Positions 15,251 to 23,478 of a stretch of DNA of 64,000 nt are shown piece by piece. The notes below the pieces were generated by a model. It saw nothing but the letters and a program-made list of their open reading frames with translations, ran no database searches and was not told the origin of the DNA. The translations under genes and the position numbers were made by a program. The stretch comes from Nocardia elegans NBRC 108235 (lineage in GTDB: Bacteria; Actinomycetota; Actinomycetes; Mycobacteriales; Mycobacteriaceae), in the NCBI RefSeq assembly GCF_001612845.1, contig NZ_BDBF01000031.1:1-64000 (forward strand), in the 5' to 3' direction. Within the stretch, counting starts at the first letter, position 1, and every line of letters begins with the position of its first letter.

Positions 15251-16900
15251 GTGAGCTACAACATAGCGGACCTTGTCGAACACACCATCGACCTCGTGCC
15301 GGACCGTGTCGCGCTGGCCGACGACGTCCGCTCGGTGACCTATGCCGAGCTGGAGGATCGGGCCAACCGATTGGCGCACTACCTGCAAGAACAGGGTGTG
15401 CAGCCGGGTGACAAGGTCGGCATCTACTCGCGCAACACGATCGAGGCCGTGGAGGCCATGGTCGCGATCTTCAAGGCGCGGGCAGTAATGATCAACGTGA
15501 ACTTCCGGTACGTCGAGAACGAGTTGCAATACATTTTCGACAATTCCGATATGGTCGCGCTGATTCACGAACGTCGCTACAGCGACAAGGTGTCGGCCGT
15601 GCGGCCGAACACGCCGAAGTTGAAGACGGTCATCGCCGTGAACGACGGTACCGAAGCCGAGGTGCCGCTGCCCGCGGATTCGGTGGAATACGAAGCGGCG
15701 CTGGCGGCTTCGTACGGTGAGCGCGACTTCGGCGACCGCTCCAACGACGACATCTTCATGATCTACACCGGCGGCACCACCGGCATGCCCAAGGGCGTCA
15801 TGTGGCGCCACGAGGACTGGTGGCGGGTGCTCGGCGGTGGCATCAACTTCGTCACCGGCGAAGCGATCGAGGACGAGTGGCAGCAGGCCAAGGCCGGCGC
15901 CGCCGGCGGCCAGATGGTGCGCTACCCGATCCCGCCGATGATCCACGGCGGTTCGCAGTCGGCGACCTTCCACGGCCTGTTCGACGGTGGCAAGACGATC
16001 ATGCTGCCGGAGTTCGGCGCCCACACCGTGTGGCAGGCGATCGACCGCCACGGCGTGAACCTCATCTTCATCACCGGTGACGCCATGGCGCGGCCGATGC
16101 TGGACGCGCTCAAGGAAGGCCATCCGGAAACCGGTGAGCCGTACCAGCATTCGAATCTGTGGGCGATGGCCAGCAGTGCGGCGCTGTTCTCCCCGGCGCT
16201 GAAGGACGAGTTCATCGAGCTGCTGCCGAATACGGTCATCACCGATTCCATCGGCTCCTCGGAGACCGGTTTCGGCGGGCTGTCGGTGGCGGCCAAGGGT
16301 GCCACCCACACCGGTGGTCCCCGGGTCAAGATCGACGCCTCCACCGCGGTCATCGACGAAGAGGGCAACCCCGTCGCGCCCGGCTCCGGTCAGGTGGGCG
16401 TGCTGGCTCGGACCGGCAACATCCCGCTGGGCTACTACAACGACCCGGTGAAGACCGCCGCGACGTTCAAGGAGTTCAACGGCGTTCGCTACTCCATCCC
16501 CGGCGACTTCGCCCGGGTCGAGGAGGACGGCACCGTCACGATGCTGGGCCGCGGTTCGGTCAGCATCAACAGCGGCGGCGAGAAGATCTACCCCGAAGAG
16601 GTCGAGGGCGCGCTCAAGTGCCATCCGGAGATCTTCGACGCGCTGGTGATCGGTGTGCCGGACGAGCGCTGGGGACAGCGGGTGGCCGCGGTCGTGCAGT
16701 GTCGCGGCGCCGACCGTCCGACGCTCGAGGAATTGCGTCCGGTGCTGACCAAGGAGATCTCCTCCTACAAGCTGCCGCGCAGCCTGTGGTTCGTGGACGA
16801 GATCAAGCGTTCGCCGGCCGGTAAGCCCGACTATCGCTGGGCCAACGAACACGCCCGGTCGCGGCCGGCCGACGAGGAATCCCAGGCTGCGTCGAAATAG
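15251..16900 (+). CDS. fadD19: Steroid-26-oyl-CoA ligase FadD19
   Basis: 549 residues, the size of M. tuberculosis FadD19 (548). It has IYTGGTTGMPKGVMWRHED, IPPMIHGGSQSATF, ITDSIGSSETGFGG, MLGRGSVSINSGGEKIYPEE and the C-terminal Lys in KRSPAGKPDYRWA. FadD19 loads CoA on the C26 carboxylate made by CYP125 and starts beta-oxidation of the side chain (including C24-branched sterols in Rhodococcus). The start is GTG 15251: the alignment YNIADLVEHTIDLVPDRVAL begins there, and upstream sequence would cross the operator. No Shine-Dalgarno is visible, which suggests a leaderless or near-leaderless mRNA. A strong terminator follows at 16958. Confidence 0.93.
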   Translation: MSYNIADLVEHTIDLVPDRVALADDVRSVTYAELEDRANRLAHYLQEQGVQPGDKVGIYSRNTIEAVEAMVAIFKARAVMINVNFRYVENELQYIFDNSDMVALIHERRYSDKVSAVRPNTPKLKTVIAVNDGTEAEVPLPADSVEYEAALAASYGERDFGDRSNDDIFMIYTGGTTGMPKGVMWRHEDWWRVLGGGINFVTGEAIEDEWQQAKAGAAGGQMVRYPIPPMIHGGSQSATFHGLFDGGKTIMLPEFGAHTVWQAIDRHGVNLIFITGDAMARPMLDALKEGHPETGEPYQHSNLWAMASSAALFSPALKDEFIELLPNTVITDSIGSSETGFGGLSVAAKGATHTGGPRVKIDASTAVIDEEGNPVAPGSGQVGVLARTGNIPLGYYNDPVKTAATFKEFNGVRYSIPGDFARVEEDGTVTMLGRGSVSINSGGEKIYPEEVEGALKCHPEIFDALVIGVPDERWGQRVAAVVQCRGADRPTLEELRPVLTKEISSYKLPRSLWFVDEIKRSPAGKPDYRWANEHARSRPADEESQAASK

Positions 16901-16957
16901 GCACACAGCGATCGCCCCGCAGAAATAGATAGCTCGCCGAAGTAAATAACCGGCAAT

Positions 16958-17003
16958 CGATATCGCCGCGCCCGGCACGGCACCGCCGGGCGCGGCGATA
17001 TCG
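16958..17003 (+). terminator. Strong hairpin terminator after fadD19
   Basis: Perfect 19-bp stem CGATATCGCCGCGCCCGGC / GCCGGGCGCGGCGATATCG with an 8-nt loop. It closes the first steroid block before an unrelated set of genes. Confidence 0.85.
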
Positions 17004-17146
17004 TGTCGCCGAAACGCGGTGAGTTCTGCGCACCGGCGGTCCGTCGAGTGCCATTGCGTGGCCGCGGCCTGCTGGGCACGGCGTTCGTGTCCATGCCCCT
17101 ACTTCCGGGGTGTTTTCTGTCGGTGGCCTGTGCCACAGTGATCCGC

Positions 17147-18136
17147 ATGAGCGAACAAGCTTCCGCCGGCACGGTCGACGACGTGCTGCAGCAATTCGAG
17201 AGTTACCGGCGGGAGCTGTGTGCTTACGCCTATCGGATGTTGGGTTCCTCGTTCGAGGCAGAGGACGCGGTTCAGGAGACTTTCACTCGGGCCTGGAAGG
17301 CCTACGACTCGTTCGAGGGGCGGTCCAGCCTGCGGTCGTGGCTATACAAGATCACCACGAACATCTGCCTGGACATGCTCGACGGCCCCCAGCGCAGGGC
17401 CCGGCCGATGGACCTGTCCGGACCGTCGAGCCCGGACAGTCCGCTACCGCCGCCGCAGCCCGATTACGTCTGGGTCGAACCGATTCCGAACGCCCTGGCC
17501 TTCGGCGCCGACCCGGCCGAGCACGCCAGCACCAAGGATTCGCTGCGGCTGGCGTTCGTGGCAGCCTGCCAGCATCTGCCGGCCACCCAGCGGGCGATCC
17601 TCATCATGCGGGAGGTGCTGCGGTTCTCGGCCAACGAGACGGCCGAGATGTTGATGATGTCGCCGGCCTCGGTGAACAGCGCGCTGCAGCGGGCCCGCGC
17701 GACGATGTCGAAGGTGCAGCCCTCGGAGTCGGGGGGCTACGACGAATCCGACGACAGTCAGCGCAAGCTCGTCGACGGTTTCGTGCGCGCCTTCGAGGCC
17801 TACGACATGGACGCGCTCACCTCGCTGCTGAAAGAGGATGTGGCGCTGTCGATGCCGCCCATCGAGCTGTGGGTCTCCGGTCCGGAGAACGTCGCTCGGT
17901 TCATGCTCTCGCCGGGCCCCTCGGCCTGCCGGGGTTCGCGGCTCGTTCCCCTCGAGGGCGCCAACGGACTTCCGGCCTTCGGTCAGTACAAACCGACCGA
18001 GGAACCCGGGGTCTTCTCGCCCTGGTCGATCACGGTGCTGGAATTCGAGGGTTCCGCGATCAGCGGACTGAACTTCTTCCTCGACACCGACCGGTTGTTC
18101 CCGCTGTTCGGATTACCGCCGGAGTTGCGCGACTGA
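17147..18136 (+). CDS. sigG: ECF sigma factor with SnoaL-like C-terminal domain (SigG-like)
   Basis: 329 residues from ATG 17147; an in-frame start at 17003 overlaps the fadD19 terminator. Sigma region 2 runs from SYRRELCAYAYRMLG to RSWLYKITTNICLDML and region 4 from LPATQRAILIMREVL to ASVNSALQRARATM. A roughly 110-residue SnoaL/NTF2-like domain follows (LVDGFVRAFEAYDMDALTSL to LNFFLDTDRLFPLF). This layout and length fit the SigG group (TIGR02960-type). In related ECF groups the C-terminal domain modulates promoter binding and replaces a classical anti-sigma partner; none is encoded next to it here. The substrate or signal is unknown. The gene has its own terminator and probably stands alone. 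Confidence 0.82.
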   Translation: MSEQASAGTVDDVLQQFESYRRELCAYAYRMLGSSFEAEDAVQETFTRAWKAYDSFEGRSSLRSWLYKITTNICLDMLDGPQRRARPMDLSGPSSPDSPLPPPQPDYVWVEPIPNALAFGADPAEHASTKDSLRLAFVAACQHLPATQRAILIMREVLRFSANETAEMLMMSPASVNSALQRARATMSKVQPSESGGYDESDDSQRKLVDGFVRAFEAYDMDALTSLLKEDVALSMPPIELWVSGPENVARFMLSPGPSACRGSRLVPLEGANGLPAFGQYKPTEEPGVFSPWSITVLEFEGSAISGLNFFLDTDRLFPLFGLPPELRD

Positions 18137-18155
18137 TCCCTCGTGGATCGTGCAC

Positions 18156-18185
18156 GGGCCCGCCGGTCGAAAGACCGGCGGGCCC
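18156..18185 (+). terminator. Intrinsic terminator after sigG-like gene
   Basis: 13-bp stem GGGCCCGCCGGTC / GACCGGCGGGCCC, GAAA loop, then TTCCTTTTCG. A textbook hairpin with a T-rich tail. Confidence 0.9.
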
Positions 18186-18222
18186 TTCCTTTTCGTGCCT
18201 GCGGACCTCCCGCTTCTGCGAG

Positions 18223-18239
18223 ATACCCTATGGGGGTAT
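18223..18239. promoter_or_regulatory. CsoR-like palindrome 1 upstream of MFS exporter
   Basis: ATACCCTATGGGGGTAT has inverted ATACCC/GGGTAT ends around a short spacer, like operators of CsoR/RcnR-type metal- or sulfide-responsive repressors. It is identical to the second copy 51 bases downstream. Confidence 0.6.
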
Positions 18240-18273
18240 GGCCTGAATCACAGGCGCGTTCCGTATCGCACGA

Positions 18274-18290
18274 ATACCCTATGGGGGTAT
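18274..18290. promoter_or_regulatory. CsoR-like palindrome 2 upstream of MFS exporter
   Basis: Second exact copy of ATACCCTATGGGGGTAT. The 51-base spacing is close to five helical turns, so both sites face the same side of the DNA. The exporter starts 66 bases downstream at 18356. Confidence 0.6.
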
Positions 18291-18355
18291 ACAGAACGGG
18301 TCGGAAATTCAACGGGCGCAGCGGATGCGCCCGCAACCGAGGAGTGAGGATTTCT

Positions 18356-19780
18356 ATGTCCACTCGGGTATCCGCGCCGCCGTCGCGGCGCTGGTTCGCA
18401 TTGGCTCTGATCGCGCTGGCTCAGTTCATGGTCATCATGGACACCTCGATCATCGGGGTGGCCCTGCCGAAAATGCAGGATTCCCTTGGCTTTTCGCAGG
18501 AGGGCCTGTCCTGGGTCTTCAACGCGTACGTCATCGTCTTCGGCGGATTGCTGCTGCTCGGCGGGCGGCTGTCCGATATCTGGGGCGCCCGCCGCATCTT
18601 CCAGGCCGGCTGGGTGGTGCTCGGCGCCGGCTCGCTGGTCGCCGGGCTCGCCGGCTCGCCCGCGCTCGAGCTGATCGGCCGGGGTGTCCAGGGAGCCGGC
18701 GCCGCATTGATCGCGCCCTCGGCGTTGACGCTGCTGATGATGGTGTTCGGGTCGAATCCCAAGGAGCTGACCACCGCATTCGCGTTCTACGGCGCCGCCG
18801 CCCCGGCGGGCGGTACCGCCGGCGTATTCCTCGGCGGCCTCATCACCGAGTACGCCTCGTGGCCGTGGGTCTTCTACATCAACATTCCGATCGCCGCGCT
18901 GGCCGTCGTCGCGGCCGCGGTGCTGGTCCCCGGCGGGGCAGCCGCGGCCGGCGGTTCGGTCGACGTGCTCGGCGCCCTCACCGCGACGCTGGGCTCGGGT
19001 GCGGCCGTCTTCGCGGTCGTCCGCGCTCCCGAGGTCGGGTGGGGGTCCGGATCGACCTGGGCCGTCCTGGCGCTCGCGGTCGCCCTGTTGGCGGCGTTCC
19101 TGGGCCTGCAGGCCCGTCGCAGCGAACCGCTGATGCCGCTGTCGATCTTCCGTGCGCCGAATCTCGGTGCGGCCAACCTGGCTCAGGTGCTGCTGGGTGC
19201 GGCCTGGGTGCCGATGTGGTTCTTCCTGAACCTGTATCTGCAGCAGGTTCTCGGCTATTCGGCGTTCCCGTCGGGCGCTGCGCTGCTGCCGATGACCGCC
19301 CTGATCATGGTCGGCATGATCGCGGTGTCACCGAAGTTGTTCGCGCGCTTCGGGGCTCGCGCCATGATCGTCACCGGACTGCTGGTCCTGGGGGCCGGGC
19401 TGGTCTGGCTGACCTTCATCCGAGCCGACGGCACCTTCTGGATCGACGTGCTGCCCGGATCGCTGCTGGCCGCATCCGGCATGTCGCTGGCGTTCGTCCC
19501 GTCGCTGCAGACCGCCATCTCCGCGGCGCGGCCGGAGCAGGGCGGCCTGGCGTCCGGGCTGGTGAACACCGGCTATCAGATCGGATCGGCGCTGGGGCTG
19601 GCGGTGGTCACCGCGATCGCCGCGGCCGCCGGAGCCGACCGCATCGATGACGCCGATGCGCTCACCGACGGGTTCTCGGCCGCATTCGGTGCCGCGGCGG
19701 GGATCGCGGTGCTGGCGGCGGCGCTCGCCTGGGCGACATTCCGGTCGGCTCGGCGCGAGCGCGTGCCGGCCGATGTGTGA
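18356..19780 (+). CDS. MFS drug exporter of the DHA2 (EmrB/QacA) type
   Basis: 474 residues from ATG 18356, preceded by GAGGAGTGAGGA; earlier in-frame starts would include both palindromes. It has about 14 hydrophobic segments. DHA2 hallmarks are LAQFMVIMDTSIIGVALPKM in TM1, GGRLSDIWGARRIF in the loop after TM2, GRGVQGAGAALIAPSALTLL and the motif C-like FYGAAAPAGGTAGVFLGGLI. It probably exports a toxic compound by proton antiport; the substrate is unknown. Control by the upstream paired palindromes, perhaps by a CsoR-family repressor encoded elsewhere, is inferred. It is a single-gene unit with its own terminator. Confidence 0.87.
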   Translation: MSTRVSAPPSRRWFALALIALAQFMVIMDTSIIGVALPKMQDSLGFSQEGLSWVFNAYVIVFGGLLLLGGRLSDIWGARRIFQAGWVVLGAGSLVAGLAGSPALELIGRGVQGAGAALIAPSALTLLMMVFGSNPKELTTAFAFYGAAAPAGGTAGVFLGGLITEYASWPWVFYINIPIAALAVVAAAVLVPGGAAAAGGSVDVLGALTATLGSGAAVFAVVRAPEVGWGSGSTWAVLALAVALLAAFLGLQARRSEPLMPLSIFRAPNLGAANLAQVLLGAAWVPMWFFLNLYLQQVLGYSAFPSGAALLPMTALIMVGMIAVSPKLFARFGARAMIVTGLLVLGAGLVWLTFIRADGTFWIDVLPGSLLAASGMSLAFVPSLQTAISAARPEQGGLASGLVNTGYQIGSALGLAVVTAIAAAAGADRIDDADALTDGFSAAFGAAAGIAVLAAALAWATFRSARRERVPADV

Positions 19781-19793
19781 CCGCGCTGCGGAC

Positions 19794-19826
19794 GGAGTGG
19801 CCCTCGACCCGGTCGGGGGCCACTCC
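19794..19826 (+). terminator. Hairpin terminator after MFS gene
   Basis: Outer arms GGAGTGGCCC (19794-19803) and GGGCCACTCC (19817-19826), with an inner CGACC/GGTCG stem, together make a long hairpin. It may also serve the convergent small gene at 19868. Confidence 0.75.
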
Positions 19827-19867
19827 GCGTGCGCGGGACACGAAAACGTCTGCGCGCCTTCGAGGTA

Positions 19868-20011
19868 CTAGTCGATCGCCTTGGCGGTCAGCCAGATCGT
19901 GATGACGACTCCGGCGGCCACCGCCATGCCGATGTGGCCGGGGGAGCGTGCGTAGTCGTAGCTCGAGAGCGCCGCGACGGCCGCCATGACGAACATCAGC
20001 GAACGTTTCAC
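19868..20011 (-). CDS. Small 47-residue membrane protein
   Basis: GTG 20011 follows a strong purine-rich site (GGTGGGGGGACAGG). The product has two hydrophobic stretches, SLMFVMAAVAALSSYDY and HIGMAVAAGVVITIWLTA, separated by ARSPG, and ends in KAID. It looks like a two-helix membrane peptide. No family is recognised. It is convergent with the MFS gene and lies 247 bases downstream of the LysR gene on the same strand. The good ribosome binding site and continuous hydrophobic pattern support it, but a chance ORF is not excluded. Confidence 0.5.
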   Translation of the reverse strand: MKRSLMFVMAAVAALSSYDYARSPGHIGMAVAAGVVITIWLTAKAID

Positions 20012-20258
20012 CCTGTCCCCCCACCTCTCGGGGTTCAAGCATACGAGAGGCGGAAGTGGTTGCGCCACAGAAGAATACCCGCATCGTGCCGCGCTGCCGT
20101 TGCGAAGTGTTCGCCGATGACCGAGGGGCACCTGTGGCAGGCGAATAGCTCGGTGGCTCGAGCGGCTCGAGCTGGCGCGACGGCGGATCCTGCGATGGCC
20201 CTGACGAAAGATGCTGGGGCGGAGAGGATTCGGTCGTCGTCGTGCGACGATCAGGCGG

Positions 20259-21143
20259 TCAATCGGGCACGGTGTGGCAAGCCTCGATGAGTGCCCGCAA
20301 CTCGGCGCGCGGCGGATCGGGCCGCACCGCGAGATAGCTCGGCATCCTCGGCTCCGGGTTGCGCAGCGGACGCCAGACCACGCCCGGGAACGACAAGTGC
20401 GCCGCCTGGGCCGCGTAGTACACGGTCCAGCTCGGCGCGCCGAAGCCGATCGCGGCCAGCGTGTCCTGTTCGGTGGTGAACTCCGGTCCGAAGACCGGTG
20501 CGAAGCCGGCCTGCCGGCACGAGTCGGTGACCAGGTCGTACAGGGCGGGATTGCGCGTGCGGCCGACCAGCCGCAGTGGCAGCTCCGCGAAACGCGCGAG
20601 ATCGATCTCCCGCAATACCGCGAGGTCGTGGCGAGCGGGAATCGCGGCCACGAGGCGGTCCGACCACAGCGGCAGCAGTTCGAGCCCGGATTCCTCGCGC
20701 GCACCGCGCACGATCGCCGCATCCAGTTCACCCGAGCGCACCCACTTCATCCGATCCGCGGTCTCGGCGTTGACCAGTTCGAGGTGGGCGTGCGCGGCGC
20801 GGTGGGCGAAGGCGACGAGAATGCTCTCCAGGCGGGTGCCCAGACCGGTGCTGGTGCCCAGCCGGATCGTGCCGGTGCGTTCGGTGCGCAGGTCGTCGAT
20901 GGCGGCACGGGCCTGCGCCACCGCGGCGAGTACCTGTTCGGCGTGCGGAAGCAGTCGCCGCCCGCCCTCGGTGAGGCGCACGGTGCGGGTGGTCCGCTCG
21001 AACAGCGCGACGCCCAATTCCCGCTCCAGGCGGGTGATCTGCTGGCTCACGGCCGACTGCACGATGTGCAGCCGCTCGGCCGCGCGGCCGAAGTGCAGTT
21101 CCTCAGCCACGGTCAGGAAGTACTGCAATTGGCGGAGCTCCAC
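20259..21143 (-). CDS. LysR-family transcriptional regulator
   Basis: 294 residues. The N-terminal winged helix is typical (MELRQLQYFLTVAEELHFGR, AAERLHIVQSAVSQQITRLE, GVALFERTTRTVRLTEGG). A two-lobed effector-binding domain runs from about residue 90 to the end (TIRLGTSTGLGTRLES, ELDAAIVRGAREESGLEL). LysR regulators usually activate a divergent target in response to a small molecule; here the divergent neighbours are two alpha/beta hydrolases starting at 21261. The shared 117-base gap contains an AT-rich ATTAATCAGTTTCGGTGAA that may hold the operator. The effector is unknown. Confidence 0.88.
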   Translation of the reverse strand: MELRQLQYFLTVAEELHFGRAAERLHIVQSAVSQQITRLERELGVALFERTTRTVRLTEGGRRLLPHAEQVLAAVAQARAAIDDLRTERTGTIRLGTSTGLGTRLESILVAFAHRAAHAHLELVNAETADRMKWVRSGELDAAIVRGAREESGLELLPLWSDRLVAAIPARHDLAVLREIDLARFAELPLRLVGRTRNPALYDLVTDSCRQAGFAPVFGPEFTTEQDTLAAIGFGAPSWTVYYAAQAAHLSFPGVVWRPLRNPEPRMPSYLAVRPDPPRAELRALIEACHTVPD

Positions 21144-21260
21144 GGCGCGAGATTAATCAGTTTCGGTGAACAGTGCCAGCGCGATTCGGCCGTTTTTCGG
21201 CGCGGCCGAACGCGATTTCCTGGTCACAGCACATCGGAAACCGCACCGGGAGTGATGACC

Positions 21261-22046
21261 ATGCCGTATCTCACCGTCGACGACGTCCAGCTGTACTACG
21301 AGGATCAGGGAACCGGGAAGCCGCTGTTGTTCCTGCACGGCTGGGGTACCAGCGGCCGGGTCTGGGGCGCTCAGCAGGCGGCGCTGGTCACCGAGTTCCG
21401 GGTGGTCACCGTCGATTGGCGCGGCTGCGGGCGATCGGACCGGCCCGTCGCCGGCAACAACCTGACCGGTGTGATCGCCGACCTCGTCGAGCTCATCCGG
21501 CAGCTCGGGTTGCATCGCCCCATCGTCGTCGGATCCTCGGTCGGCGCGACCTTCGCGACCGAACTGGCGCTGGCTCATCCGGATCTGCTCGGCGGTGTGG
21601 TCGCGGTAGACGGTCCGGCCTACTGGCCCGGGCAGGGCATGCCGCTGGCCGAGATCATCGGCGAAATGCGGGATCACCGAGCCGAATTCGTCGCGCGGTG
21701 GGTGCCGAACTGGTATGCCCCGGGAACCTCGCCGGCGCTGGTGGACTGGACCGTACGACAGATCCTCGATTCGGGTGTGTACATCGACGAACTGTTCCAC
21801 CTCTTCGCAACCTACGATCCCCGCCCGCGACTGCCGCACCTGCGTACGCCGATCCACTACCTGCACGGCGAGCTGGACGCCGAAATTCCGGTGGCGGTGG
21901 CGCGGATGTGCGCGGCCCTCACGCCGGGCGCGCGAGTCGGCGTGATCGACGGCGCGGGCCATATGCCGCAACAGGAACGAGCGGCCGAGTTCACGGCCGC
22001 GCTGCGCGCGGCGATCGCCGACTTCACTCTGCAGGCCGCGGCCTGA
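21261..22046 (+). CDS. Alpha/beta hydrolase, LysR-linked, first of pair
   Basis: 261 residues from ATG 21261, 8 bases after GGGAG; ATG 21255, two residues longer, is too close to that site. The alpha/beta-hydrolase core is clear: the oxyanion loop FLHGWGTSG, the nucleophile elbow VVGSSVGATFA, the acid in HGELDAEIP and the His in GAGHMPQ. The cap is about 70 residues. Family members hydrolyse esters, lactones or epoxides, or act as haloperoxidase-like enzymes; the substrate cannot be told. Its stop overlaps the next hydrolase start (TGATG), so the two are translationally coupled and probably act on related compounds under the LysR regulator. Confidence 0.83.
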   Translation: MPYLTVDDVQLYYEDQGTGKPLLFLHGWGTSGRVWGAQQAALVTEFRVVTVDWRGCGRSDRPVAGNNLTGVIADLVELIRQLGLHRPIVVGSSVGATFATELALAHPDLLGGVVAVDGPAYWPGQGMPLAEIIGEMRDHRAEFVARWVPNWYAPGTSPALVDWTVRQILDSGVYIDELFHLFATYDPRPRLPHLRTPIHYLHGELDAEIPVAVARMCAALTPGARVGVIDGAGHMPQQERAAEFTAALRAAIADFTLQAAA

Positions 22047-22891
22047 TGACCGAAACACCTACGGCACAAGGAAATTCGATGATATTCGCAACCGCCGCAA
22101 TCACCGGGGGTACCGCCGAGGTCGCCTACCACATGACCGGAACGGGTCCCGCGGTCGTGCTGGTCCACGGCACGGCGGCCGCACGCGACCAGTGGACGCC
22201 GCTGACCGCCGATCTCGCCGACCGCTATACCGTTGTGGCACTGGACTATTCCGGTTCGGGCGACACCGTCGACCACGGCGGCCCGCTCACCGTCGCCGAT
22301 CTGGCCGCCGAGGTGCGCGCCGTCGCCGATCACGCCGGGCTGGACCGGTTCCACCTGGTCGGGCATTCCCTGGGCGCGGTGGTGGCCGCGCACGTCGCCG
22401 CGACCGCACCCGACCGGGTTCGTTCCCTGCTGATGCATGCGGGCTGGGTTCGCACCGACGCTCGGATGGATGCCGAATTCCGTTACTGGATCCAGGTGCT
22501 GCGCGCCGACGCCGCCTACGGCACCAGCCTCTTCGCGCACATGCTGCCGCTGATGGCATTCGGTCCGCGCTACTGGGAGCGAACGAGCGCGGAGGAGAAC
22601 GCGACTCTGGTCGAACAGCTGGCGAAGGTGATCGCGCGCGGTGCCGCCCGCCAGACCGAGGCGGATCGCACCGTGGATCTCACCGATCTGCTCGGCCGCA
22701 TCACCGCGCCGACGCTGATCCTCGCCAGTGCGCACGACCGGGTGGTTCCGGCGGCGCAGCAACAGCGGCTGCTCGCGGCGATACCCGATGCCCGCTACGC
22801 CGAGATCGACGCCGGCCACGGCGCTCCGGGCGAGGATCCGGCCGGCTTCCACGCCAAGATCATCAACTTCCTGGACGCGCAAACGGCGTGA
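22046..22891 (+). CDS. Alpha/beta hydrolase, LysR-linked, second of pair
   Basis: 281 residues from ATG 22046 (overlapping the previous stop); ATG 22079, 11 residues shorter, has a better site (AAGGAAA) and may be the true start. It has the oxyanion loop VLVHGTAAARDQW, the nucleophile elbow LVGHSLGAVVA, the acid in ASAHDRVVP and the His in DAGHGAPGE. Only the general fold is shared with its partner, so the pair is not a recent duplication. It ends only 8 bases before the convergent VOC gene, with little room for a terminator. Confidence 0.83.
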   Translation: MTETPTAQGNSMIFATAAITGGTAEVAYHMTGTGPAVVLVHGTAAARDQWTPLTADLADRYTVVALDYSGSGDTVDHGGPLTVADLAAEVRAVADHAGLDRFHLVGHSLGAVVAAHVAATAPDRVRSLLMHAGWVRTDARMDAEFRYWIQVLRADAAYGTSLFAHMLPLMAFGPRYWERTSAEENATLVEQLAKVIARGAARQTEADRTVDLTDLLGRITAPTLILASAHDRVVPAAQQQRLLAAIPDARYAEIDAGHGAPGEDPAGFHAKIINFLDAQTA

Positions 22892-22898
22892 CGCCCGG

Positions 22899-23318
22899 TC
22901 AGTTGCTGCCGGGATAATCCATCCAGAAACCCTCCCAGTGGTGACCGTCGGGGTCGACGAAGGCGCGGCTGAACATGCCTACCGCCTCCTCCTGGGCGCG
23001 CTTGTCCTCGCTGACCTCCTCCGTGGCCCCGGCGCCCACCGCGGCCGCGATCAGCGACTCGACCTCCGCTCGACTGCCCAGCGACAGCGCGTAGATGGAA
23101 CCGGTGGCCGCCCGGGTGTCGGCGATCGGTCGGTTGGTGAAGGTGTCGAAGTACTGCCGGACCAGCAGCATCACGCAGATGTTGTCGTCGACCACCACGC
23201 ACGCGGCGTTCTCGTCGGTGAAATCCGGATTCACCTTCCAGCCCAGCGCCTCGTAGAACGATGTGGACCGCTCCAGATCCTCGACGGGGAGATTGATGAA
23301 GATCATCTTGCTGGCCAT
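22899..23318 (-). CDS. VOC-family (glyoxalase/bleomycin-resistance fold) protein
   Basis: 139 residues from ATG 23318, with GAGGA upstream; an upstream in-frame start at 23480 would overlap the divergent kinase start. It has a single VOC module pair: MIFINLPVEDLERSTSFYEA, LGWKVNPDFTDENAACVVVD, and the C-terminal FVDPDGHHWEGFWMDYPG. This PhnB/lactoylglutathione-lyase-like subgroup is often annotated as a glyoxalase with no tested activity. It is divergent from the P-loop kinase gene at 23479 and convergent with the hydrolase pair. Function unknown. Confidence 0.8.
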   Translation of the reverse strand: MASKMIFINLPVEDLERSTSFYEALGWKVNPDFTDENAACVVVDDNICVMLLVRQYFDTFTNRPIADTRAATGSIYALSLGSRAEVESLIAAAVGAGATEEVSEDKRAQEEAVGMFSRAFVDPDGHHWEGFWMDYPGSN

Positions 23319-23478
23319 GCTCGGTCCTCTCGCGGCATCGGTACGTGTCGTCTGTAGAGACGCGGTGGGCGCGGCAAACTCATCGGACGCCTCGGCGTAC
23401 CCGCTCTGAGCTGCACTGATGCCGCATCGACCGGGAAAATCGCTCGCGGTCGAGTGTCCTGCGCGATACCGTCCGGCC

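Noticed and set aside
20111..20135. GATGACCGAGGGG near 20116 resembling the left end of the 72-bp repeat
   Set aside because: Only about 13 bases match and the loop core is absent, so chance is likely.
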